DNA of 64,000 nucleotides, from the NCBI RefSeq assembly GCF_029892155.1, contig NZ_JARZAG010000012.1, positions 175,010-239,009 of the forward strand, written 5' to 3'. Shown here one piece after another: positions 15,716-23,587 of this stretch (positions are counted from its first letter, which is position 1; every line of letters starts with the position of its first letter). The notes beneath the pieces were generated by a model. That model was not told the DNA's origin. It was given only the letters and a program-made list of their open reading frames with translations, and did not search any database. The stretch is from Kitasatospora sp. GAS204B (GTDB lineage: Bacteria > Actinomycetota > Actinomycetes > Streptomycetales > Streptomycetaceae). Made by a program: the position numbers and the translations under genes.

Positions 15716-17392
15716 TCACTCCTTGCCGAGCACCGTGACGTCCAGCTCCTTCGCGGCGTAGGAGGCGCGGATCACCTTCTTGTCGAACTTGCCGACCGAG
15801 GTCTTCGGCACCGCGGGCACCAGCGCCCAGCGCTCGGGCAGCTGCCAGGAGGCGATCCGCCCGGCCAGGAAGGTCCGCAGGCCGCGCAGGTCGACGGTGG
15901 CGCCGGGGCGCAGCACCACGGTGGCCAGCGGCCGCTCGCCCCACTTCTCGTCGGGAACGGCGACCACCGCGGCCTCGGCGATCTCCGGGTGAGCCATCAG
16001 GTGGTTCTCCAGCTCGACCGAGGAGATCCACTCGCCGCCGGACTTGATCACGTCCTTGGCCCGGTCGGTGAGGGTGAGGAAGCCGTCGGGGGTGATGGTG
16101 CCCACGTCGCCGGTGCGCAGCCAGCCGTCCTCGGTGAACTTGTCCTCGGGGCGCTCGGGTTCGCGGTCCGGGCCGCCGTAGTAGGCGCCGGCGATCCACG
16201 GGCCGCGCACCTCCAGCTCACCGGCCGAGACGCCGTCGTGCGGCACCCGCTCGCCGCCCGGGCCGGTCAGCCGGGCCTGGACCGAGGCCGGGAAGACGCC
16301 CTGGGTGATCCGGTAGGCCCACTCCTCGTCCTCGGTCAGGCCGGCCGGGGGCAGGCCGAAGGTGCCCAGCGGGGAGGTCTCGGTCATGCCCCAGGCGTGC
16401 ACCACCCGGATACCGTGGCGCTCCTCGAAGCCGCGCATCAGCGCGGGCGGGCAGGCCGAGCCGCCGATCACCACCTGGCGCAACGAGGAGGTGTCGTAGG
16501 ACTGCTGACGGTCCGTCGGGTGATCGAGCTCGTCCAGCAATCCGTTCCAGATGGTCGGCACGGCCGCGCTGACGGTGGGTCGGATCCGCTCGATCATGGT
16601 GGCCAGCGGCTGCGGCTGCAGGAAGCGGTCGGGCATCAGCAGGCTCGCGCCGGACATGAAGGCGGCGTGCGGGATGCCCCAGGCGCCGACGTGGAACATC
16701 GGGACCACGGGCAGCGCGATGTCCTGCTGGGTGAGGGCGAAGGTGGCGGCCGAGTTGACCTGCAGGCAGTGCAGGTAGAGCGAACGGTGGCTGTAGACCA
16801 CGCCCTTGGGGTCGCCCGTGGTGCCGGAGGTGTAGCAGATCATCGCCGGGCGGCGCTCGTCCAGCTCCTCCTGCCACGGGTAGTCGGTGGGGCGGCCGGC
16901 CAGCAGTTCCTCGTAGTCGTGCACGGTGCCGGCGAAGCCGGCCAGCAGCGAGCGGTCGCCCGGGCCGCTGACCACGATGTGCTTGAGGGTCGGCGCCAAC
17001 CGCGGCAGCACGGCGGCCAGCAGCGGGAGCACGCTGCCGTTGACGATGATCGCGTGGTCGGCCGCGTGGTCGATGATGAATGCCAACTGCGCAGCCGGCA
17101 GGCGCAGGTTGAGGGTGTGCAGCACCGAACCCATGGCCGGCACCGCGAGGTAGGCCTCCAGGTGGTCGGCGTTGTTCCACATCAAGGTCCCGATGACGGT
17201 GTCGGGCGTGGCGTCCAACTCGTCGCGCAGGGCGTAGGCGAGTTGCGCGGCGCGGGCGCCGACCTCGGCGAAGCTGCGCACCTCGGGGCCGTTCTCGGTC
17301 CAGGTGGTCACGGTGGAGCGCCCGTGGATGGTCGCGCCGTGCCCCAGGATGCGGGCGACGGTGAGCGGTACGTCCTGCATGGTGCTGAACAC
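15716..17392 (-). CDS. Long-chain fatty-acid-CoA ligase (AMP-binding, FadD-like), 558 aa
   Basis: This enzyme activates a carboxylic acid to its acyl-AMP and then to the CoA thioester, for beta-oxidation or lipid synthesis. The AMP-binding P-loop YTSGTTGDPKGVVYSHRS, the HAWGMTETSPLG motif, TGDVGTITPDGFLTLTDRAKD and the C-terminal catalytic Lys region KTSVGKFDKK are all present. Length is normal for medium/long-chain ligases. The start is set at GTG 17392, six bases after a strong AAGGAGG (17399-17405); ATG 17380 is possible but too far from it. The frame continues upstream to 17617 without a usable start. It is monocistronic, facing the PAS gene. Confidence 0.9.
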   Translation of the reverse strand: MFSTMQDVPLTVARILGHGATIHGRSTVTTWTENGPEVRSFAEVGARAAQLAYALRDELDATPDTVIGTLMWNNADHLEAYLAVPAMGSVLHTLNLRLPAAQLAFIIDHAADHAIIVNGSVLPLLAAVLPRLAPTLKHIVVSGPGDRSLLAGFAGTVHDYEELLAGRPTDYPWQEELDERRPAMICYTSGTTGDPKGVVYSHRSLYLHCLQVNSAATFALTQQDIALPVVPMFHVGAWGIPHAAFMSGASLLMPDRFLQPQPLATMIERIRPTVSAAVPTIWNGLLDELDHPTDRQQSYDTSSLRQVVIGGSACPPALMRGFEERHGIRVVHAWGMTETSPLGTFGLPPAGLTEDEEWAYRITQGVFPASVQARLTGPGGERVPHDGVSAGELEVRGPWIAGAYYGGPDREPERPEDKFTEDGWLRTGDVGTITPDGFLTLTDRAKDVIKSGGEWISSVELENHLMAHPEIAEAAVVAVPDEKWGERPLATVVLRPGATVDLRGLRTFLAGRIASWQLPERWALVPAVPKTSVGKFDKKVIRASYAAKELDVTVLGKE

Positions 17393-17437
17393 GCGGGTCC
17401 TCCTTGACCGGGCTGCCTGCCTTCGGCCACCGCGCCG

Positions 17438-17453
17438 GCTACCGGCAGGTAGC
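17438..17453. promoter_or_regulatory. Short palindrome upstream of acyl-CoA ligase
   Basis: GCTACC and GGTAGC are perfect inverted repeats separated by GGCA, 46 bases upstream of the ligase start. This is the right place for an operator of a fatty-acid-responsive repressor, but the motif is short and could be chance. Confidence 0.25.
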
Positions 17454-17630
17454 AGGGGTGGCCCGCTGCCGATTCTGGCCCTGGCGGAAGCGGATGTCAG
17501 TAGCTCCGGGGCGAATGAGACGATCGGCTCAAAAGCCGCTGGTCGCGGGGTGGCTCGGGGCCGGATCCGGCCCGGACTCGGCGGCACCGCGCAGGTCGGC
17601 GGGTGCCAGTCGATCATGCGGCCGGCAGGC

Positions 17631-18617
17631 TCAGCGCAGGTCGGTCAGGTCGGTCAGCTCCGCCCGCTCCGCCTCCGGGAGCCAGTCCCGCTCCGGGCGG
17701 TACTCCAGCCAGCGGTTGCGGCGCCCGACCTCGGCGAAGCCGCGCAGCAGGGCGGCGACGGCCGGGTGGGCGGCGTGGCGCGGCCAGCTGAGCGACCAGG
17801 CGTAGAGCGGGGTCGGGTCGACCAGCGGCACGGCGCGCAGCCCCGCCGGGGTCGTCCCCTCGGGCAGCGGGACGTCGGCCGGGAGCAGGGCGAAAGCGTC
17901 CGGGTGCTCCCGCAGCTGGGCCAGGAAGTGCTCGGCGCCGAGGTTGGCCTCCGGCACCAGCGCCGCGCCCAGCTCGAAGCGCTCGGCGAACCGCTGCAGG
18001 AAGTCCAACCGCTCCAGCGCGGCCGGCAGCAGCAGCCGCCCGCCGCGCAGTTCGGCCGGCCGCAGCGCGTCGGCTCCGGCCAGCGGGTGGCCGGGCCCGA
18101 GGATCACGTCCACCGGTTCGAGCCGGACCAGGCGGTGCGCCAGCTCCTGGTCCCGCCGGTCCCCCAGCGCGTGGTAGCGGCCGAACCCGGCGTCCACCTC
18201 CCCGCGCAGCAACGCACCGGCCACCGAGGGCAGGTCGCGTCCGTGCCCGATCTCGACGGCCGACGGCGTTTGCGCGTCGAGCACCTGACGCACCGTCCGC
18301 AGCGGTGCGAACAGGTGCCCCCAGACGTCCAGCCGCAGCGGCCGGACCGTCCCGCGCACGGCCGTCACAGCCGCCTCCCCGGCCGACAGCAGTGCGCGGG
18401 CCGGCTCCAGGAAGCGCTCGCCCGCCGCCGTCAGCTCCACCCCGCGTCCGCCCCGCCCGTCCCGCTCCAGCAGCCGCTCCCCCAGCGCCTCCTCCAGTCG
18501 CGCGATCCGCTTGGAGAGCGCCTGCTGAGTGATCGACAGCTCCTCGGCGGCGTGCCGGAAGTGGCGGTGCTCGGTGGTCGCGACGAAGGCGCGCACCTGG
18601 GCGAGGTCGAGGTCCAT
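17631..18617 (-). CDS. LysR-family transcriptional regulator, 328 aa
   Basis: The N-terminal winged helix-turn-helix reads LAQVRAFVATTEHRHFRHAAEELSI, split here as LAQVRAFVATTEHRHF and RHAAEELSITQQALSKRIA, followed by LEEALGERLLERDGRG. The C-terminal part is the periplasmic-binding-protein-like effector domain. The gene is divergent from a quinone oxidoreductase gene with 164 bases between, the usual layout for a LysR regulator and its target. A perfect 21-base palindrome sits 15 bases upstream of its start. ATG 18617 is preferred, with GAGGGG just before it; ATG 18626 would add three residues. Confidence 0.9.
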   Translation of the reverse strand: MDLDLAQVRAFVATTEHRHFRHAAEELSITQQALSKRIARLEEALGERLLERDGRGGRGVELTAAGERFLEPARALLSAGEAAVTAVRGTVRPLRLDVWGHLFAPLRTVRQVLDAQTPSAVEIGHGRDLPSVAGALLRGEVDAGFGRYHALGDRRDQELAHRLVRLEPVDVILGPGHPLAGADALRPAELRGGRLLLPAALERLDFLQRFAERFELGAALVPEANLGAEHFLAQLREHPDAFALLPADVPLPEGTTPAGLRAVPLVDPTPLYAWSLSWPRHAAHPAVAALLRGFAEVGRRNRWLEYRPERDWLPEAERAELTDLTDLR

Positions 18618-18631
18618 GCCCCTCATCTTGA

Positions 18632-18652
18632 CCGACAACCGTCGGTTGTCGG
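18632..18652. promoter_or_regulatory. Perfect palindromic operator in LysR/oxidoreductase intergenic region
   Basis: CCGACAACCG and its exact inverse complement flank a single T, giving a 21-base perfect palindrome. It lies 15 bases upstream of the LysR start codon and 130 bases upstream of the oxidoreductase start. Its position fits autoregulation by LysR with control of the divergent gene. Confidence 0.7.
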
Positions 18653-18702
18653 GGCCTCGGGCGGGTTGTTGGCCCGGCCCCGGGCGGCGGCGGTTGGCTG
18701 TG

Positions 18703-18733
18703 AGCACGGCAGCACGGCAGCACGGCAGCACGG
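18703..18733 (+). repeat. 8-bp tandem repeat in 5' leader of oxidoreductase gene
   Basis: AGCACGGC is repeated nearly four times in tandem just upstream of the oxidoreductase ribosome binding site region. A second short duplication (GAACTCGA, 18753-18769) follows. Copy-number change here would alter promoter or leader spacing. Confidence 0.8.
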
Positions 18734-18781
18734 AGCTTCGGAGCAGTCGGAGAACTCGAGAACTCGAGAAGGAGCAGGCGG

Positions 18782-19723
18782 ATGAAGGCGTTCGTGCCCA
18801 CCGGCACACCGCACGAGCTCGGCCCCACCGTGCGCCTGGCCGAGGTCGAGGAGCCGGTGCAGCGGCCCGACCAGGCGCTGGTCAAGGTCGAGGCGTACTC
18901 GGTGAACCGCGGCGAGACCTTCGTGCTGGAGCGCCCGCCGGCCGGCTGGCGGCCCGGCAAGGACGTGGCCGGGCTGGTGGTCCAGGCCGCGCCGGACGGC
19001 TCCGGGCCGCCGGTGGGGCGCCGCGTGGTGGCCCACCCGCCGGCCCTCGGCTGGGCCGAGTACGTCGCGGTGCCGACCACCGCGCTGGCCCCGATCCCCG
19101 ATCGGCTGAGCACCGCCCAGGCCGCCGCGCTCCCGCTGGCCGGGCTGACCGCGCTGCGCCTGCTGCGCACCGCCGCCCGGCACACCGGACACCTGGCGGG
19201 CCGGCGGATCCTGCTCACCGGCGCCTCCGGCGGGGTCGGGCACTACGTCACCGAACTCGCCGCCGCGGCCGGCGCGCGGGTGACCGCCGTCAGTGCCTCG
19301 GCCGAGCGCGGCGGGCGGCTGGGCGAGCTGGGCGCGGCCGAGGTGGTGCGGCAGGTCGAGCAGGCCGAGGGGCCGTTCGACCTGGTGCTGGAGTCCACCG
19401 GCGGCGCCGACCTGCCGCTCGCACTGGACCGGCTGGCGCCGCGCGGGCTGCTGCTCTGGTTCGGGCAGGCCAGCCGGCAGCCGGTGACGCTGGACTTCTT
19501 CGCCATCCTGAACGGGCCGGTCAGCGCCACCATCCGGCAGTTCAGCTACGCCGACGTGGACGGGCCGGACGGGCCCGACCTGGCCACCCTGGTACGCCTG
19601 ACCGCCGACGGGCGGCTGCACCCGGAAATCGGCACGGTCCGGGACTGGACGCGGACCGGCGAGGTGCTGGCCGAGCTGCGCGGGCGGCGGATCCGCGGCA
19701 ACGCCGTACTGACCGTCAACTGA
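18782..19723 (+). CDS. Zinc-independent quinone oxidoreductase (MDR family), 313 aa
   Basis: This NADPH-dependent oxidoreductase of the medium-chain dehydrogenase superfamily reads MKAFVPTGTP at the start, with VKVEAYSVNRGE and WRPGKDVAGLVV in the catalytic domain and LLTGASGGVGHYVTELA as the Rossmann nucleotide-binding loop. The Cys ligands of zinc alcohol dehydrogenases are absent, which places it with quinone reductases/enoyl reductases. GAAGGAG precedes the ATG by seven bases. It is divergent from a LysR regulator and is followed 34 bases later by a SnoaL-like gene, so a small inducible detoxification operon is likely. Confidence 0.9.
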   Translation: MKAFVPTGTPHELGPTVRLAEVEEPVQRPDQALVKVEAYSVNRGETFVLERPPAGWRPGKDVAGLVVQAAPDGSGPPVGRRVVAHPPALGWAEYVAVPTTALAPIPDRLSTAQAAALPLAGLTALRLLRTAARHTGHLAGRRILLTGASGGVGHYVTELAAAAGARVTAVSASAERGGRLGELGAAEVVRQVEQAEGPFDLVLESTGGADLPLALDRLAPRGLLLWFGQASRQPVTLDFFAILNGPVSATIRQFSYADVDGPDGPDLATLVRLTADGRLHPEIGTVRDWTRTGEVLAELRGRRIRGNAVLTVN

Positions 19724-19757
19724 CATGCAATTCACGAGCATTGGGAGAGGAAGAGTC

Positions 19758-20171
19758 ATGAGCGAGGAACTCACCCCGAAGGCCGTGGTGGTCCGCTACG
19801 TCAACGCCGTCGCCGCGGGAGACCTGGCGACCATCGTGGACAGCTTCACCGAGGACGCCACCTGGTGCTACCCCGGCGACGTCCCGCTGACCCGGGTGTG
19901 GACCGGCCGCGATGCGATCGTCAACGACTTCCTGGTCGGCGCGGGCGCGCTCTTCGCCCCGGACGGGGCGCCGACGGTGACCCTGACGAACGTGCTGGCG
20001 GACGGCGACCAGGTGGTCGCCGAGTGGCGCTCCGAGGGAGTGACGGTGGCCGGTGCGCGGTACGACAACCAGTGTCTGGGGGTGTTCACCGTCCGCGCGG
20101 GCCGGATCGCGACGGTGCGCGAGTACGCGGACACCCAGCACGTCGCCAAGGTGCTCTTCCCAGACGCGTGA
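19758..20171 (+). CDS. SnoaL/NTF2-like protein, 137 aa
   Basis: The short protein has the alpha+beta cone fold pattern of SnoaL-like proteins: VVVRYVNAVAAGDLATIVDSFTEDA, shown here as AVAAGDLATIVDSFTEDA, then WTGRDAIVNDFL, followed by strands ending in REYADTQHVAKVLFP. Such proteins bind or isomerise small hydrophobic compounds; no specific catalytic set is evident. The ATG at 19758 follows GGGAGAGGAAG; a start at 19725 would add 11 poorly conserved residues. It is the second gene of the oxidoreductase operon and ends 13 bases before the 168-base hairpin element. Confidence 0.87.
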   Translation: MSEELTPKAVVVRYVNAVAAGDLATIVDSFTEDATWCYPGDVPLTRVWTGRDAIVNDFLVGAGALFAPDGAPTVTLTNVLADGDQVVAEWRSEGVTVAGARYDNQCLGVFTVRAGRIATVREYADTQHVAKVLFPDA

Positions 20172-20183
20172 GTGACGTGCGGC

Positions 20184-20351
20184 CTAGGGCCTGTACGGCG
20201 GATCTTTTCGGATGAGCCCGCGGCGTTGGGCGCCCGGCTGGGCGTGCGCCCGAGTCGTCCTCGTACTGGACGTACTTGGGCGATTCGGGCGTGCGTCCAG
20301 CCGGGATGCCCGGCGTCGCGGGCCCGGAAAGATCCGCCGTACAGGCCCTAG
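20184..20351 (+). mobile_element. 168-bp MITE-like hairpin element, copy 1
   Basis: This element shows no base difference, on reading, from the one at 62959-63126 and lies in the same orientation. Both ends are CTAG, and the terminal 24 bases at each end are perfect inverted repeats beginning CTAGGGCCTGTACGGC. The rest also pairs: 77 bases on the left with 74 on the right, leaving a 17-base loop, a four-base bulge (ATGA, 20212-20215) and a one-base bulge. All ten non-Watson-Crick positions are G-U pairs in plus-strand RNA. It encodes no protein. It lies between the SnoaL-like gene and the DUF1906 gene, and its right-end CTA is the TAG stop codon of DUF1906 on the minus strand. Confidence 0.92.
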
Positions 20352-21373
20352 CGGGCGACCAGGGCGTCCAACTGGTCGCGGTCGAGCGTGAGTTTGAGGC
20401 CACCGTAGGACTCGGTGACCTCGCCGCGCAGCTGGTGGGCCCGACGGTGCGCCGACCACTGGTCGTCCGTCAGGACGCCGCCGCCGTCCAGGCTGGTGCG
20501 GCTGTCCCAGCGGGCGTACCAGACGGCGTCGGGCAGCGGGGCAGCCCCGGCCCGGGCGGCGGCGGCCAGGTCGGCGACGCCGCTGTCGAGATTGGAGTAG
20601 AACCCCGCGAAGTAGCCGGCGTTGTGCAGCGCCTGGGTCCAGCCGAGGGTGAAGTCCACCACCGCCTTCGCGCAGCCCGGGTCGCCGCCGCGGTAGTCCT
20701 CCATGTCCAGGTAGACCGGGCTGCCGGGGCCGATGCCGATCCGCTGGGCGCCGTGCACCGCCTCGGCCGCCTCCTGCCGGCCCTGGTCGACGGCCTGCGC
20801 CGGGTCGATCCGCTGGGGCTTGTTCGGGGTGTCGTTGCACGGCGCCTGCCGTCCGACGTGGGTCGGGATCAGCCGCCAGCCCAGCGTCCGGACCTGGCGC
20901 ACCCAGTCGGCGGTCAGCCGGGGCTGGGTGCAGCCGCGCTGCCGGCCGCTGGTGTAGACGCCGACCGCGCCGTACGGGGAGGCGCCGCGCCAGGCGCGCA
21001 TGGCGTCCAGCGACGGGGCGGTGCAGGTGTCGAAGGCGCTGCCGGTGAAGACGGTCTGCGGGCCGGCGGCCAGCGCGGCCGCACCTGGATCCGGCAGCAC
21101 GGTCGGCGGCGCGGCCGGGGCGGCTGGAGCTGACGGGGCGTCCGGGGCTGAATCCGGCGGCGGCACGGGGGCGTTGGACGCCGGATGCGCGGAGTGTCCC
21201 GGGTGTGCTGGGTGTCCCGGGTGCCCTGGGGATCCCGGGTGCCCCGACGCCGGGGTCCGGCTGGCCGTCTCGGCGTACGCGAGCGGGAAGCCCCGCACCG
21301 CACTTCCGTCGGTGGCCAGCAGCAGAACGAGGGCGGCGGCCGACAGCGCCGCCGAACGCAGGTAGCGGACCAT
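20348..21373 (-). CDS. Secreted DUF1906 (glycoside-hydrolase-like) protein, 341 aa
   Basis: A signal peptide (about 1-34, MVRYLRSAALSAAALVLLLA) is followed by a low-complexity Pro/Gly/His/Ser linker with HPG repeats to about residue 100. The DUF1906 domain then begins at FDTCTAPSLDAMRAW and includes YGAVGVYTSGRQRGC, GWRLIPTHVGRQAPC and YLDMEDYRGGDP, the last with acidic residues at the position of glycosidase catalytic residues in this TIM-barrel family. The family is thought to act on cell-wall polymers. The domain ends normally (LTLDRDQLDAL). The TAG stop is formed by the CTAG end of the hairpin element. GAGGG touches the ATG, so initiation may be weak or another upstream start is used. Confidence 0.85.
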   Translation of the reverse strand: MVRYLRSAALSAAALVLLLATDGSAVRGFPLAYAETASRTPASGHPGSPGHPGHPAHPGHSAHPASNAPVPPPDSAPDAPSAPAAPAAPPTVLPDPGAAALAAGPQTVFTGSAFDTCTAPSLDAMRAWRGASPYGAVGVYTSGRQRGCTQPRLTADWVRQVRTLGWRLIPTHVGRQAPCNDTPNKPQRIDPAQAVDQGRQEAAEAVHGAQRIGIGPGSPVYLDMEDYRGGDPGCAKAVVDFTLGWTQALHNAGYFAGFYSNLDSGVADLAAAARAGAAPLPDAVWYARWDSRTSLDGGGVLTDDQWSAHRRAHQLRGEVTESYGGLKLTLDRDQLDALVAR

Positions 21374-21565
21374 CCCTCGATACTGGCCGCGTCTGACGGC
21401 TCGTCGGGCGATCCGGGGGCGGACGCGCCGCCCACGCGCTCCAGGATCACCCGGGCGGCGCAGCGCCGGACCGGGCCGACGCCGGACATGCCGGTGGGCG
21501 GTGCCGTTGCCGACACCGCCCACCGGCTCGGGGCGCGGTGACCCTTTCCGCCGCCCGTCACCGAC

Positions 21566-21895
21566 TCACTTGATGATCGGCGCGAAGTCGATCTTGACGT
21601 CCTTGTTCGACTGGTCCGCGTAGACCCAGCCCGAGTTGTCCTTCACCCCAACGGTGTTGTTCTGGTTGGAGGCGCCGCTGCCGGTCGCCGTCTGCTGGGT
21701 GGCGTTGTAGTTGCCGTCGACGGAGCCGAAGATGTTGCCGCTGCCCACGTTGGACACGACGCTGCTGTTGGACCCGTCGTTGGCCCCGCCCACGTTGTCG
21801 GCGAAGGCCGCTCCGGCGCCGGCCAGCAGCAGGCCTGCGGCGAGCGGAGCGGCGGCCAGTGCGACGATCACCCGAGCGGTGCGGTTGCGTGCCAT
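21566..21895 (-). CDS. Small secreted Asn/Gly/Ser-rich protein, 109 aa
   Basis: A clear signal peptide (about 1-36, ending GAGAAFA) precedes a mature domain of about 73 residues rich in Asn, Gly, Ser, Val and Gln (VGSGNIFGSVDGNYNATQQT, SNQNNTVG), with only a few charged residues near the C-terminus. It lacks the Cys pair and GN(S)INV-type motif of chaplins. Asn/Gln-rich, low-charge secreted proteins can form surface assemblies, but I recognise no family. ATG 21895 has GGAGG five to six bases upstream. Confidence 0.75.
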   Translation of the reverse strand: MARNRTARVIVALAAAPLAAGLLLAGAGAAFADNVGGANDGSNSSVVSNVGSGNIFGSVDGNYNATQQTATGSGASNQNNTVGVKDNSGWVYADQSNKDVKIDFAPIIK

Positions 21896-22176
21896 GGAAT
21901 CCTCCAGAAATCCGGAAGTGGACTGATTGCTGCGGGAGTTCGCGGCCAGACGAACTCCTGCGGGCTGCGACGCCGAGATCAGCATTCAGCGGCCACCCGC
22001 CGATCCGCCAGCCCCCACTCGACAATTAGCTCGATCGCGTGAAGTCGGAACGCTAAACCCGCGGCCCCGAAATGCCGATATCCATAGGCCGTTCTTCGGC
22101 CAAGGCCACCCGTGACCAGCCTGGTCCCAGCACGACGGCAGGCCGCGCCACCCCACCCGCGCCACCCCGGAATGGC

Positions 22177-23541
22177 TCAGAACAGCTTGCCCGGATTGAG
22201 GATTCCCAGCGGGTCGAACAATCCTTTCATCTGCTTTTGCAGCTCAAGTCCGACCGGCCCCAGCTCCCGTGCCAGCCATTCCCGCTTGAGCAGTCCGACC
22301 CCGTGCTCGCCGGTGATAGTGCCGCCCAGCTCCAGACCGAGCGCCATGATCGCCTCGAAGGACTCCATGGCCCGGGCCACCTGGTCCGGATCCTTCGCGT
22401 CGAAGGCGACGATCGGGTGGGTGTTGCCGTCGCCCGCGTGGCAGCAGACGCCGATGGTCAGCCCGCAACGCTCGCCGATCTCGGCCACGCCGGTCAGCAT
22501 CTCGGCCATCCGGGAACGCGGCACCGCCACGTCGTCGACCATCGTGGTGCCCAGGGTGTCCATCGCGGTCAGCGCCAGGCGCCGGGCCTGCAGCAGCAGT
22601 TCCGACTCGGCCTGGTCCTCGGCCGGCACCACCTCGGTGGCCCCCGCGGCCCGGCACAGCTCGGCGACCGCCGTCAGCTCCCGGGTCCGCTCCGGACCGT
22701 CGAAGGCCACCAGCAGCAGCGCCTCGGTGTGCTCCGGCAGCCCCATCCGCCCGTAACTGTTGACCGCCCTGACCACCACCGCGTCCATCAGCTCCATCAG
22801 CGAGGGCGTGAAGCCGGCCTGGGTGATCGCGTTGACCGCCGCGCAGGCCGCCGTCGCGCCGCCGAACTCCGCCACCAGCGCCAACTGCGGCGCGGGCGCT
22901 GGCTTGAGCGCCAGCACCGCGCCGACCACCACGCCCAGGGTGCCCTCCGACCCGACGAAGAGCCGGGTCAGGTCGTAGCCGGCCACGCCCTTGGCGGTGC
23001 GCCGCCCGGTGCGCAGCAGCCGGCCGTCGGCCAGCACCACGTCGAGACCGAGCACGTACTCGCTGGTCACCCCGTACTTGACGCAGCACAGGCCGCCCGC
23101 GCCGGTGCCGATGTTGCCGCCGATGGTGCAGGACTCCCAGCTGGACGGGTCCGGCGGGTAGGCCAGGCCGAGCTCCTCGGCGGCCCGGGAGAGCGCGGCG
23201 TTGACCACCCCGGGCTCGACCACCGCGATCCGGTCGACCGGGTCCAGCTCCAGGATCCGGTCCATCTTCAGCAGCGACAGCAGGATGCAGCCCGCCACCG
23301 CGTTCGCCCCGCCGGACAACCCCGTCCTGGCCCCCTGCGGGACCACCGGGACGCGCAGCTCGGTCGCGGTGCGCAGGACGTGCTGGACCTGTTCGACCGT
23401 GCTCGGGAAGACCAGCACGGCCGGCTCGCCGGCCTCGCAGAAGCCGGCCATGTCATGCCGGTAGGCGGCGGTCACCGCCGGATCGACGACCACCGCCGCC
23501 TCGGGCAGCCCCGCCCGCAGGCGGTCCATCAGCTCGCTCAT
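22177..23541 (-). CDS. FAD-linked oxidase, GlcD/D-lactate dehydrogenase type, 454 aa
   Basis: This is a flavoenzyme of the VAO/GlcD family, oxidising a 2-hydroxy acid such as glycolate or D-lactate. The FAD-binding PCMH domain shows VPQGARTGLSGGANAV and CTIGGNIGTGAGGLCCVKYG, and the C-terminal cap domain has GVCCHAGDGNTHPIV and TGEHGVGLLKREWL, as in GlcD. Length is typical. The start could be ATG 23541 or the adjacent GTG 23544. No iron-sulfur partner gene is adjacent, so electrons probably pass to quinone or another carrier. Confidence 0.92.
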   Translation of the reverse strand: MSELMDRLRAGLPEAAVVVDPAVTAAYRHDMAGFCEAGEPAVLVFPSTVEQVQHVLRTATELRVPVVPQGARTGLSGGANAVAGCILLSLLKMDRILELDPVDRIAVVEPGVVNAALSRAAEELGLAYPPDPSSWESCTIGGNIGTGAGGLCCVKYGVTSEYVLGLDVVLADGRLLRTGRRTAKGVAGYDLTRLFVGSEGTLGVVVGAVLALKPAPAPQLALVAEFGGATAACAAVNAITQAGFTPSLMELMDAVVVRAVNSYGRMGLPEHTEALLLVAFDGPERTRELTAVAELCRAAGATEVVPAEDQAESELLLQARRLALTAMDTLGTTMVDDVAVPRSRMAEMLTGVAEIGERCGLTIGVCCHAGDGNTHPIVAFDAKDPDQVARAMESFEAIMALGLELGGTITGEHGVGLLKREWLARELGPVGLELQKQMKGLFDPLGILNPGKLF

Positions 23542-23587
23542 CACTGGCCCTCTCCTCGTCCTCGGAGGAGGCCAGTGTGACGTACCG

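Noticed and set aside
15716..17617. Longer acyl-CoA ligase of 633 residues
   Set aside because: The extra 75 N-terminal residues have Arg/Pro-rich shadow composition, and the strong AAGGAGG lies inside that extension, just before GTG 17392.
20184..20351. Ordinary intrinsic terminator between convergent genes
   Set aside because: At 168 bases, with a second copy showing no base difference 42.8 kb away and defined CTAG ends, it is an element rather than a local terminator, although it may also terminate transcription.
21566..21895. Chaplin call for the small secreted protein
   Set aside because: The conserved chaplin Cys pair and hydrophobic core motif are absent; only size and signal peptide agree.
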